NCBI GenBank assembly: GCA_003520365.1
Contig: DOUW01000019.1
Coordinates: forward strand, 2,175 to 12,272
Length of the DNA: 10,098 nucleotides
Direction of reading: 5' to 3'
Source of the DNA: Massilia sp.
GTDB lineage: Bacteria; Pseudomonadota; Gammaproteobacteria; Burkholderiales; Burkholderiaceae_D
The notes beneath the pieces are model-generated. The model searched no databases. It saw nothing but the letters and a program-made list of their open reading frames with translations, and was not told the DNA's origin. How positions within the stretch are numbered: position 1 is the first letter of the stretch; each line of letters starts with the position of its first letter. The translations under genes and the position numbers were made by a program. Positions 1 to 6,861 of this stretch are shown piece after piece.

Positions 1-19
1 CACCTGTGCCCACGCGGTG
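1..19. repeat. REP-like palindrome, cut by the left window edge
   Basis: Positions 4-17 contain the half-site GTGCCCACGCGG (6-17), a 12-base exact match to the left arm of the element at 6269-6403 (6285-6296). The first three bases CAC pair with GTG at 6-8, so the window appears to start inside the hairpin, with the GTGGG part of its first arm lying outside. It follows the thiolase terminator on the transcript side. I infer that it is another copy of the same REP family, but only half is visible, so the extent and pairing partner are unknown. Confidence 0.45.
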
Positions 20-20
20 A

Positions 21-58
21 TAGGTAAAGGCCGCATCAACGCACACGTCGATACGGCC
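21..58 (-). terminator. Intrinsic terminator of the fad operon
   Basis: Read on the minus strand, a 12-bp stem begins 10 bases after the thiolase stop codon. Its arms are 47-58 and 29-40, with a 6-base loop at 41-46. All twelve positions pair if two G-U wobbles are allowed, and both ends are GGCC/GGCC. The stem is followed by TTTACCTAT, a short and imperfect T tract (28 down to 20). Position and structure fit the end of the tetR-acyl-CoA dehydrogenase-fadB-type-thiolase transcript. The weak T tract is the main doubt. Confidence 0.6.
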
Positions 59-68
59 GCTATCGAAA

Positions 69-1265
69 TTAAACGCGCTCGATGATACCAGCCGCGCCCA
101 TGCCGGCGCCGACGCACATTGTCACCATGCCGTACTTCAGGTTGTTGCGGCGCAGTGCGTGCACGACGGTCGCGGCGCGGATCGCGCCGGTCGCGCCCAG
201 CGGGTGGCCCAGGGCGATCGCGCCGCCCATCGGGTTGACCTTGCTGGTGTCGAGGCCCAGGTCGCGGATCACGGCCAGCGCCTGGGCGGCGAAGGCTTCG
301 TTCAGCTCGATCCAGTCCAGCTGGTCCTGGGTGATGCCGGCGGCAGCCAGGGCGGCAGGAATCGCGACCTTCGGACCGATGCCCATGATCTCCGGCGGCA
401 CGCCGCGCACGGCGAACGAGGAGAACTTGGCCAGCGGGGTCAGGTTGTGTTCCTTCAGGATCTTCTCGCTGACGACGATCAGGGCGCCGGCGCCGTCCGA
501 CATCTGCGACGAGGTCGCGGCGGTGACGGTGCCCTTGGCGGCGAAGACCGGCTTCAGTTTCGCCATCGACTCCATGCTGGCGTCGGCGCGCGGGCCTTCG
601 TCGGCGTCGACCGTGCGGCGCTTGACCGAGACTTCACCGGTGGCCAGGTTCGGCGTGCGGGTGACGATCTCGACCGGGGTGATCTCGTCCTTGAACAGGC
701 CCGCCTGCTGGGCAGCGATGGCGCGGCGGTGCGATTCCAGGCCGAAGGCGTCCTGGTCTTCGCGCGACACTTTCCACTGCTGCGCCACCTTTTCGGCGGT
801 CAGGCCCATGCCGTAGGCCAGGCCCACGTTCTCGTCCCTGAAGGTCTCCATGTTGATCGACGGGTGGTGGCCCATCATCGGGACCATCGACATCGATTCG
901 ACGCCGCCGGCGATCATCACGTCGGCTTCGCCGACGCGGATGCGGTCCGCCGCCATGGCCAGGGCGGTGATGCCCGAAGCGCAGTAGCGATTGACGGTCA
1001 CGCCGCCGACGGTGTTCGGCAGGCCGGCCAGCACCACCGAGTTACGGGCGATGTTGAAGCCCTGCTCCGCTTCCGGGAACGAGCAGCCGACGATGGCGTC
1101 GACGATCAGGGCCGGGTCCAGGTTCGGCACGGCGGCCATGGCGCCCTTGATCGCGGCGACCAGCAGGTCGTCCGGGCGGGTCTTGTTGAACATGCCGCGC
1201 GGCGCCTTGCCGATCGGGGTGCGGGTCGCTGCGACGATGTATGCGTCTTGAAGTTGTTTGCTCAT
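69..1265 (-). CDS. fadA: Acetyl-CoA C-acyltransferase (3-ketoacyl-CoA thiolase)
   Basis: Thiolase of 398 residues, the usual length for the family. It catalyses the last beta-oxidation step: CoA-dependent cleavage of 3-ketoacyl-CoA to acetyl-CoA and a shortened acyl-CoA, in the cytoplasm. Visible active-site elements are the nucleophile C95 in NRYCASG, the NEAFA motif (322-326), H354 in GHPLGATG and the second catalytic cysteine C384 in MCVGAGMG. One small oddity is the motif TAATSSQMSDGAGA near 248-261, where many thiolases have TAGNSS. The ATG is preceded by AGGACG about 8 bases upstream. The gene lies 24 bp after the fused dehydrogenase/hydratase gene and is the last gene of the operon. 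The operon context argues for a degradative thiolase rather than a biosynthetic acetyl-CoA acetyltransferase. Chain-length preference cannot be read from the sequence. Confidence 0.93.
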   Translation of the reverse strand: MSKQLQDAYIVAATRTPIGKAPRGMFNKTRPDDLLVAAIKGAMAAVPNLDPALIVDAIVGCSFPEAEQGFNIARNSVVLAGLPNTVGGVTVNRYCASGITALAMAADRIRVGEADVMIAGGVESMSMVPMMGHHPSINMETFRDENVGLAYGMGLTAEKVAQQWKVSREDQDAFGLESHRRAIAAQQAGLFKDEITPVEIVTRTPNLATGEVSVKRRTVDADEGPRADASMESMAKLKPVFAAKGTVTAATSSQMSDGAGALIVVSEKILKEHNLTPLAKFSSFAVRGVPPEIMGIGPKVAIPAALAAAGITQDQLDWIELNEAFAAQALAVIRDLGLDTSKVNPMGGAIALGHPLGATGAIRAATVVHALRRNNLKYGMVTMCVGAGMGAAGIIERV

Positions 1266-1289
1266 GTTGGTCGTCCTGTCTGTTCAGCG

Positions 1290-3686
1290 TTAGTTGCGCA
1301 CCGGCTTGCCGGTCTGCATCATGCCCATGATCCGCTCTTGCGTCTTCGGGTTGTTCAGCAGCGAGATGAAGGCCTTGCGTTCCATGTCCAGCAGCCACTG
1401 CTCGGACACCACGCTGCCCTGGTCGACGTCGCCGCCGGTCACGATCTCGGCGATGGTGTCGCCCAGGTGGTAGTCGTAGGCCGAGATGAAGCCGCCGTCA
1501 CGCATGTTGACCAGCTGGCCGCGGATGGTCGCCCAGCCGTAGCGGCCGGTCACGGTCACCGGGCGCTGCAGCGGCGCGCGGTAGCCGGCGTCGAACATCG
1601 AGCGCGCGGTGACCTTCGCCACGTGCAGCAGTTCGTAGGGGTTGAAGACGATGATGTCGTCTTCCTTCAGGTAACCCATCGCCTTTGCTTCCAGCGCCGA
1701 CTTCGACACCTGCGCGGTGGCCGCGTTGGTGAAACCGGTCTTCAGGAATTGCAGGATGTCGTTGCCCTTGGCTTCGGTGAAGGCGCGCACTGCCGCTTCC
1801 TTCAGGCCGCCGCCGGCAGGCACCAGGCCCACGCCGACTTCGACCAGGCCGATGTAGGACTCGATCGAGGCCACGCGCTTCGACGCGTGCAGGGCCATCT
1901 CGCAGCCGCCGCCCAGGGCCAGGCCGGCAACCGCCGCCACGACCGGAACGTTCGAGTACTTCATCTGCATGAAGGTGTCCTGCAGTTCCTTGACGATCGG
2001 CTCCATCGCTTTCGCGCCGCCGGTCATGAAGGCCGGCAGGGCCGATTGCAGGTCGGCGCCGGCCGAGAAGGCCCCGCCTTCGGTGGCGTCGGTGTTCCAG
2101 ATCACCAGGCCCTTGAAGTTGGCTTCCGCTTCCTTCAGGCCGCGCTGGATGCCCTTGATGACGCCGTCGCCGATGACGTGCATCTTGGTCTTGAGCGAGA
2201 TGATCAGGACCTCGTCGCCCGTATGCCACAGGCGCACCGAGTCGTCCTCGAACACGGTGGTGCCGGCGGTTTTCGCGTCAAGACCGCCCGCACCCACGAC
2301 CGGCGCGCGGAATTCCTGGCGCTGGTAGACCGGCAGGTCCGAACGCGGCACATAGGTGTTGCGGCTGGCCGAGTACGAACCCTCGGCGGTATGCACGCCC
2401 TTCTCCGCGACCTGGCCTTCGAACACCCAGGCTGGCAGCGGTGCGTTGGTCAGCGCCTTGCCGGCGTCGATGTCTTCCTTGACCCACTGGGCGATCTGCG
2501 TCCAGCCGGCGGCTTGCCAGGTCTCGAACGGACCGACGCTCCAGCCGAAGCCCCAGCGCATCGCGAAGTCGACGTCGCGCGCGTTGTCGGCGATGGTATC
2601 CAGGTGGAACGCGATGTAGTGGAAGGCATCGCGGAAGATCGCCCACAGGAACTGCGCCTGCGGGTTGCTCGATTCGCGCATGGCCTTGAACTTCTTGACC
2701 GGGTCCTTTTCCTTCAGGATGCGCGCGACGATGTCGGCCGCCTTGGCGCCGCTCGGCACGTATTCGCCGGTCGCGAAGTCCAGGCGCTGGATGTCCTTGC
2801 CGACCTTCTTGTAGAAGCCGCCGCCGGTCTTCTGGCCCAGGGCGCCCTTCTCGATCAGCTTGGCCAGGACGTCAGGCGTCTTGTACAGGCTGAAGAAGGG
2901 GTCGTCCTGCAGGGTGTCCTGCATGGTCTTGATCACGTGGCCCATGGTGTCCAGGCCCACGACGTCGGCGGTGCGGAAGGTGCCGGATTTCGCCCGGCCC
3001 AGCTTGGCGCCGGTCAGGTCGTCGACCACGTCCACCGACAGGCCGAATTTCTCGGCTTCGTGGATGGTGGCCAGCATGCCGAAGATGCCGACGCGGTTGG
3101 CGATGAAGTTCGGGGTGTCCTTTGCACGCACCACGCCCTTGCCCAGCACCGAGGTCAGGAAGGTCTCGAGCTGGTCGAGGATTTCCGGCTTCGTCGAGGT
3201 GGTCGGGATCAGTTCGACCAGGTGCATGTAGCGCGGCGGGTTGAAGAAGTGCACGCCGCAGAAGCGCGCCTTCAGTTCGTCGTCGAAACCTTCGGCCAGC
3301 TTGTTGATCGACAGGCCCGAGGTGTTGGACGCGAAGATCGCGTTCGGGGCGATGTGCGGAGCGACCTTCTTGTACAGGTCGTGCTTCCAGTCCATGCGCT
3401 CGGCGATCGCTTCGATGATCAGGTCGCAGCCAGCCAGGACATCCAGGTTGTCTTCGTAGTTGGCGACTTCGATCAGGGCAGCGTCATCCTTGTTGCCCAG
3501 CGGCGCAGGCGACAGCTTCTTCAGGCCTTCGATGGCTTTCAGAACGATGCCGTTCTTGTTACCTTCTTTTGCCGGCAGGTCGAACAGAACGACAGGCACC
3601 TTGGCGTTGACGCAGTGCGCAGCGATCTGCGCGCCCATCACGCCCGCGCCCAGGACGGCGACTTTCTTGACGGTGAAATTGGTCAT
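1290..3686 (-). CDS. fadB: Bifunctional 3-hydroxyacyl-CoA dehydrogenase / enoyl-CoA hydratase
   Basis: A 798-residue fused enzyme for beta-oxidation steps two and three: hydration of trans-2-enoyl-CoA, then NAD-dependent oxidation of L-3-hydroxyacyl-CoA. The N-terminal half is the dehydrogenase. It has the Rossmann loop GAGVMG (13-18), SNTSG (120-124), and the catalytic dyad H146 (GVHFFNP) and E158, spaced 12 apart as in known family members. The C-terminal dehydrogenase domain follows to about 390. The crotonase (hydratase) domain occupies about residues 490-690, with SAGADL (541-546), GGGCE and both acid/base glutamates E596 and E616, spaced 20 apart as in rat enoyl-CoA hydratase. Both activities therefore look intact. 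The domain order is the reverse of E. coli FadB (hydratase first) and matches Bacillus subtilis FadN, so the symbol fadN would also be defensible. AGGGAT precedes the ATG. The gene is 21 bp from the upstream acyl-CoA dehydrogenase gene and 24 bp from the downstream thiolase gene. Confidence 0.93.
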   Translation of the reverse strand: MTNFTVKKVAVLGAGVMGAQIAAHCVNAKVPVVLFDLPAKEGNKNGIVLKAIEGLKKLSPAPLGNKDDAALIEVANYEDNLDVLAGCDLIIEAIAERMDWKHDLYKKVAPHIAPNAIFASNTSGLSINKLAEGFDDELKARFCGVHFFNPPRYMHLVELIPTTSTKPEILDQLETFLTSVLGKGVVRAKDTPNFIANRVGIFGMLATIHEAEKFGLSVDVVDDLTGAKLGRAKSGTFRTADVVGLDTMGHVIKTMQDTLQDDPFFSLYKTPDVLAKLIEKGALGQKTGGGFYKKVGKDIQRLDFATGEYVPSGAKAADIVARILKEKDPVKKFKAMRESSNPQAQFLWAIFRDAFHYIAFHLDTIADNARDVDFAMRWGFGWSVGPFETWQAAGWTQIAQWVKEDIDAGKALTNAPLPAWVFEGQVAEKGVHTAEGSYSASRNTYVPRSDLPVYQRQEFRAPVVGAGGLDAKTAGTTVFEDDSVRLWHTGDEVLIISLKTKMHVIGDGVIKGIQRGLKEAEANFKGLVIWNTDATEGGAFSAGADLQSALPAFMTGGAKAMEPIVKELQDTFMQMKYSNVPVVAAVAGLALGGGCEMALHASKRVASIESYIGLVEVGVGLVPAGGGLKEAAVRAFTEAKGNDILQFLKTGFTNAATAQVSKSALEAKAMGYLKEDDIIVFNPYELLHVAKVTARSMFDAGYRAPLQRPVTVTGRYGWATIRGQLVNMRDGGFISAYDYHLGDTIAEIVTGGDVDQGSVVSEQWLLDMERKAFISLLNNPKTQERIMGMMQTGKPVRN

Positions 3687-3707
3687 GGTTTTTATCCCTA
3701 GAAGCGG

Positions 3708-5498
3708 TTAGAACAGGTCGGCGTCGAGCGCCAGCAGATTGCTTGCGCCCGAGCGTGCCTGGCGGATCAGCATCGCGGTTTCCGGGTACAGGCGAGCGAA
3801 GTAGAAGCGCGCCGTGTGCAGCTTGGATTCGTAGAACTTGTCGCCGGAATCTTTCTTCTCCAGGGCGATCTTCGCCATTTGTGCGAAGAAGTAGGAGAAC
3901 ACCAGGTGACCGACTACACGCAGGTAAGGCACGGCAGCGGCGCCGACTTCGTCCTGGTTGGTGAAGGCCTTCATGCCGATTTCCATGGTCAGCTTGGTGA
4001 CTTTTTCGCCCAGCTCGCCCAGCGGGCTCACGAATTCCGACATCGATTCGTCCAGGCCATTGTCTTCGACGAAGGCTTTGATCTTTTCGCCGAAGGCGCG
4101 CAGCTTGGCGCCGTTGTCCATCAGGATCTTGCGGCCCAGCAGGTCCAGCGACTGCACGGTGTTGGTGCCTTCGTAGATCATGTTGATGCGCGCGTCACGC
4201 ACGTACTGCTCCATGCCCCATTCGGCGATGTAGCCGTGGCCGCCGTACACCTGCATGGCTTCCGACGTAGCGATCCAGCCGTTGTCAGTGATGAAGGCCT
4301 TGACGATCGGGGTCAGCAGCGCGACTTCGCCGGCGGCTTCCTTGCGCACTTCTTCGTCCGGGTGGTTCAGTTCGCGGTCGATCTGCAGCGCGACGTACGA
4401 AGTCAGCGCGCGCGCGCCTTCCGCGTAGGCCTTGGCAGTCAGCAACATGCGGCGCACGTCCGGGTGCACGATGATCGGGTCGGCCGGCTTGTCCGGTGCT
4501 TTCGGGCCCGACAGCGAGCGCATCTGGATGCGGTCTTTGGCGTAGACCAGGGCGTTCTGGTAAGCCACTTCGGTCAGGCCGAGCGACTGCATGCCCACGC
4601 CCAGGCGGGCGGCGTTCATGAACACGAACATCGCGTTCAGGCCTTTGTGCGGCTGGCCGATCAGGGTGCCGACGGCGCCGTCCAGGTTCATCTGGCAGGT
4701 CGAGTTGCCGTGGATGCCCATCTTTTCTTCGATGGCGCCACAGAAGATCGGGTTGCGCTCGCCGATCGAACCGTCGGCGTTCGGCAGGAATTTCGGGACC
4801 AGGAACAGCGAGATGCCCTTCGAGCCTTCAGGGGCGTCCGGCAGGCGGGCCAGCACCAGGTGGACGATGTTTTCCGACACGTCGTGTTCGCCGGCCGAGA
4901 TGAAGATCTTCGAGCCGGTAATCTTGTAGGTGCCGTCGCCTTGCGGTTCGGCTTTCGAGCGCAGCAGGCCCAGGTCGGTGCCGCAATGCGCTTCGGTCAG
5001 GCACATGGTGCCGGTCCATTCGCCCGAAACCAGCTTCGGCAGGTAGAACTTCTTCTGTTCTTCGGTGCCGTGTTCCTTCAGGCACTCGTAGGCGCCGTGC
5101 GACAGGCCCGGGTACATGGTCCAGGCCTGGTTGGCCGAGTTCAGCATTTCGTAGAACGAGTTGTTCAGCGAGACCGGCAGGCCCTGGCCACCGTATTCCG
5201 GATCGCAGGCCAGCGCAGCCCAGCCGCCTTCGACGTACTGCTTGTACGCTTCCTTGAAGCCCTTCGGGGTGGTGACGGTCTTGGTCGCCGCGTCGAAGTG
5301 GCAGCCTTCGCGGTCACCGGAGTGGTTCAGCGGGAACAGTACTTCCTGCGTGAATTTCGCGCCTTCTTCCAGCACCTGGTTGATGATGTCGGCGTCGATT
5401 TCCTGGTACGCCGGCAAGTTCTTGAACTCTTCGGTGACGTTGAGGAATTCGTGCAGAACGAACTGCATATCCCGAATTGGCGCGACGTACTGACCCAT
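3708..5498 (-). CDS. Acyl-CoA dehydrogenase (FAD), long form with C-terminal extension
   Basis: A 596-residue flavoprotein for the first beta-oxidation step, converting acyl-CoA to trans-2-enoyl-CoA; electrons normally pass to electron-transferring flavoprotein. The N-terminal helical domain covers about 35-160. The middle beta domain starts with the FAD/substrate motif around CLTEAHCGTDLG (166-177). The C-terminal helical domain includes GYIAEWGMEQYVRDARI (422-438) and IYEGTNT, where E443 corresponds to the catalytic base of medium-chain acyl-CoA dehydrogenase. About 130 extra residues (roughly 465-596) correspond to the C-terminal domain of the roughly 600-aa class, to which B. subtilis FadE and the Pseudomonas FadE1/FadE2 enzymes also belong. 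Standard enzymes have about 380-400 residues. The start is fixed by a good AGGAGA about 6 bases before the ATG. It is the first enzyme gene of the operon, 44 bp after the tetR stop. fadE is a plausible name, but the symbol is used for unrelated sizes of enzyme, so I leave it empty. Substrate chain length is unknown. Confidence 0.92.
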   Translation of the reverse strand: MGQYVAPIRDMQFVLHEFLNVTEEFKNLPAYQEIDADIINQVLEEGAKFTQEVLFPLNHSGDREGCHFDAATKTVTTPKGFKEAYKQYVEGGWAALACDPEYGGQGLPVSLNNSFYEMLNSANQAWTMYPGLSHGAYECLKEHGTEEQKKFYLPKLVSGEWTGTMCLTEAHCGTDLGLLRSKAEPQGDGTYKITGSKIFISAGEHDVSENIVHLVLARLPDAPEGSKGISLFLVPKFLPNADGSIGERNPIFCGAIEEKMGIHGNSTCQMNLDGAVGTLIGQPHKGLNAMFVFMNAARLGVGMQSLGLTEVAYQNALVYAKDRIQMRSLSGPKAPDKPADPIIVHPDVRRMLLTAKAYAEGARALTSYVALQIDRELNHPDEEVRKEAAGEVALLTPIVKAFITDNGWIATSEAMQVYGGHGYIAEWGMEQYVRDARINMIYEGTNTVQSLDLLGRKILMDNGAKLRAFGEKIKAFVEDNGLDESMSEFVSPLGELGEKVTKLTMEIGMKAFTNQDEVGAAAVPYLRVVGHLVFSYFFAQMAKIALEKKDSGDKFYESKLHTARFYFARLYPETAMLIRQARSGASNLLALDADLF

Positions 5499-5542
5499 GG
5501 TTTTCTCCTGACGAAGGTAATGTGTTGTGACTGAAGGCGGAC

Positions 5543-6154
5543 TTAGCCCGCCTGGGTGCCTTGAGTGGGATTACGGTAATTCTCGATCAGCCGCGCGAAA
5601 CCGCGGTGGGCGCGTTCGACGGCGCCGGGACTACGCAGGAAACGCGCATCGTGATGCAGGGCCAGGATCAGCCCGTACATTTCATACACCAGCTGTTGCG
5701 GGTCGGTGTCGGGCTGCAAGGCCCCGGCATCGACACTCTGCTGCACGGCGCGCAGCAGGGCGCCCTGCCAGGCGCGCACCATTGCCACCAGCGCGTCGCG
5801 GATCGGGCCCGGACGGTCATCGTACTCCACCGCGCCGCTGATATAGATGCAGCCCGACGCGATTTCGACCGACACGCGCTTGAGCCAGCGCGCGAACATC
5901 GACTCCAGGCGCGGCAAGCCGCGCGGCTCTTTCACACTGGGGTAAAACACTTCCTGCTCGAAACGGTGATGGTAGAGCTTGAGCACTTCCATCTGCAGAT
6001 CCTCGCGCGAACCGAAGTGCGCGAAGACGCCCGATTTACTCATGTTCATGCGATCGGCGAGCAGGCCGATCGTCAGGCCTTCGAGGCCGTTACGGCTGGC
6101 CAGCTCGAGTGCGACATCGAGAATCGCCGCCCGCGTCTGCTCGCCCTTGCGCAT
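5543..6154 (-). CDS. TetR-family transcriptional regulator, probable repressor of the fad operon
   Basis: A 203-residue TetR-type repressor. The N-terminal domain (about 6-55) carries the helix-turn-helix: LTIGLLADRMNMSKSGVFAHF (27-47) shows the family pattern, including the SKSGVFAHFGSREDL stretch. The ligand-binding C-terminal domain has a segment around IASGCIYISGAVEYDDRPGP (98-117), similar to a C-terminal type seen in several TetR regulators. The gene is promoter-proximal in the beta-oxidation operon, so by context it probably senses an acyl-CoA and represses its own operon, as FadR of B. subtilis and FadP-like TetR regulators of betaproteobacteria do. The ligand is inference. The ATG lacks a clear Shine-Dalgarno sequence (CAGCCAAATTC precedes it), and no other in-frame start is visible upstream. 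This suggests low translation, which is reasonable for an autoregulated repressor. Confidence 0.88.
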   Translation of the reverse strand: MRKGEQTRAAILDVALELASRNGLEGLTIGLLADRMNMSKSGVFAHFGSREDLQMEVLKLYHHRFEQEVFYPSVKEPRGLPRLESMFARWLKRVSVEIASGCIYISGAVEYDDRPGPIRDALVAMVRAWQGALLRAVQQSVDAGALQPDTDPQQLVYEMYGLILALHHDARFLRSPGAVERAHRGFARLIENYRNPTQGTQAG

Positions 6155-6204
6155 GAATTTGGCTGAAGTGTTGATGACTATCCCCTGCGTGAATCGAAAA
6201 ATCC

Positions 6205-6243
6205 GAACGCTCGTACTATTATCTATCGGCGGGTGAATGTCAA
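6205..6243 (-). promoter_or_regulatory. Promoter of the tetR-fad operon with candidate TetR operator
   Basis: On the minus strand a perfect -35 TTGACA (6238-6243) lies 17 bases before AATAGT (6215-6220), a 4/6 match to the -10 consensus. Transcription would start near 6208, giving a leader of about 54 bases before the tetR ATG. The 12-base near-palindrome GAACG-CT-CGTAC at 6205-6216 overlaps the edge of the -10 and the predicted start. Apart from the central bases, only one symmetric pair fails to match. A dimeric repressor there would block RNA polymerase, so it is the best candidate operator for the adjacent TetR protein. The promoter call is fairly strong. The operator is inference from position and symmetry. 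Confidence 0.55.
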
Positions 6244-6268
6244 ACGGGAACTTAGAGGTCGGGTTCTA

Positions 6269-6403
6269 GTAGGGTGGGCACTCCGTGCCCACGCGGAACG
6301 TCGTGTCATCGACGGCCGGATGGTGGCCTGATGTCGCTCCCCGATCCAAAAGACGTCAACATGGTACAAGCGTCACGCGTGGGCACGGGGCGCCCACCCT
6401 GCG
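6269..6403. repeat. REPIN-like element: two inverted REP hairpins
   Basis: The left arm (6269-6296) and right arm (6376-6403) are inverted copies of one motif (GTAGGGTGGGC ... GTGCCCACGCG type) that differ at a few positions, separated by about 79 bp. Each arm folds on its own. GTGGGCAC-TCC-GTGCCCAC at 6274-6292 is a perfect 8-bp stem. The arm at 6379-6397 has the same stem with one mismatch, which becomes a G-U wobble in minus-strand RNA. The element begins 15 bases after the hslR stop and ends about 25 bases before the tetR-fad promoter. It could thus separate the two transcripts or stabilise the hslR mRNA end. Similar paired REPs are spread by RAYT transposases in other bacteria; no such gene is in this window. 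Confidence 0.75.
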
Positions 6404-6418
6404 TCGCCCAACGGTCCG

Positions 6419-6799
6419 TCACCCACCCGCCCGCGAAATCGCCCGCCGGTCGCGCTTGGTCGGCCGCCCCTTGATCGTGCTGCCCGGCTCGGGGAACAAC
6501 CTGCGCGCCTCGGAATCGTTCTCGCGGCGCACCAGGCTCTCCTCGGTCTCGCGGTACAGCTCGCGCGCCACCGGCGCCGGGCCGCGTTTATCGGAAATGC
6601 CCAGCACCACGACCTCCCAGCGGTCGGAACCATTGTCGATGAATATCTTGTCGTTCAGCTTGACGTTGCGTGCCGGTTTCACCGGCTCGCCGCCGATACG
6701 CACCCGGCCGCGGTCGACCGCCTCGGCGGCAAGCGAGCGGGTCTTGAAGAAGCGCGCGGCCCACAGCCATTTGTCGATGCGTACGTTGTTGTCTTCCAT
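6419..6799 (-). CDS. hslR: Hsp15-type S4 domain RNA-binding protein
   Basis: A 126-residue protein of the Hsp15 family. In E. coli Hsp15 binds stalled 50S ribosomal subunits that still carry peptidyl-tRNA and helps recycle them after heat shock. The S4 RNA-binding domain lies at about residues 6-55 and opens with RIDKWLWAARFFKTR (7-21), nearly the signature of E. coli HslR (133 aa). The basic tail (KGRPTKRDRR near 112-121) is also typical. The reading frame stays open to 6865, but I place the start at 6799: the ATG there has GAGGA 5 bases upstream, and the extra 22 residues (proline and cysteine rich) do not resemble the family and would overlap the clsB end. The gene is 62 bp after clsB and is probably the last gene of that transcript. 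Confidence 0.88.
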   Translation of the reverse strand: MEDNNVRIDKWLWAARFFKTRSLAAEAVDRGRVRIGGEPVKPARNVKLNDKIFIDNGSDRWEVVVLGISDKRGPAPVARELYRETEESLVRRENDSEARRLFPEPGSTIKGRPTKRDRRAISRAGG

Positions 6800-6861
6800 T
6801 CTGGTCCTCGTTACAAGTTCGAAAACCCCATATGGCGGCGGACAGCAGTTTTTCGACCCCG

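Noticed and set aside
159..3701. A plus-strand open frame of 1180 codons antisense to the thiolase and fused dehydrogenase/hydratase genes
   Set aside because: Its product is rich in H, R, D, G, V and A with no domain, a typical by-product of GC-rich third codon positions on the opposite strand. The minus-strand genes have intact catalytic motifs.
3816..5534. A plus-strand open frame of 572 codons antisense to the acyl-CoA dehydrogenase gene
   Set aside because: Same low-complexity composition, no ribosome binding site or recognisable motif, and fully covered by a convincing enzyme gene.
6269..6403. The inverted repeats as a CRISPR or insertion sequence end pair
   Set aside because: There are only two copies, inverted and each self-complementary, with no transposase or target duplication; the pattern is REPIN-like.
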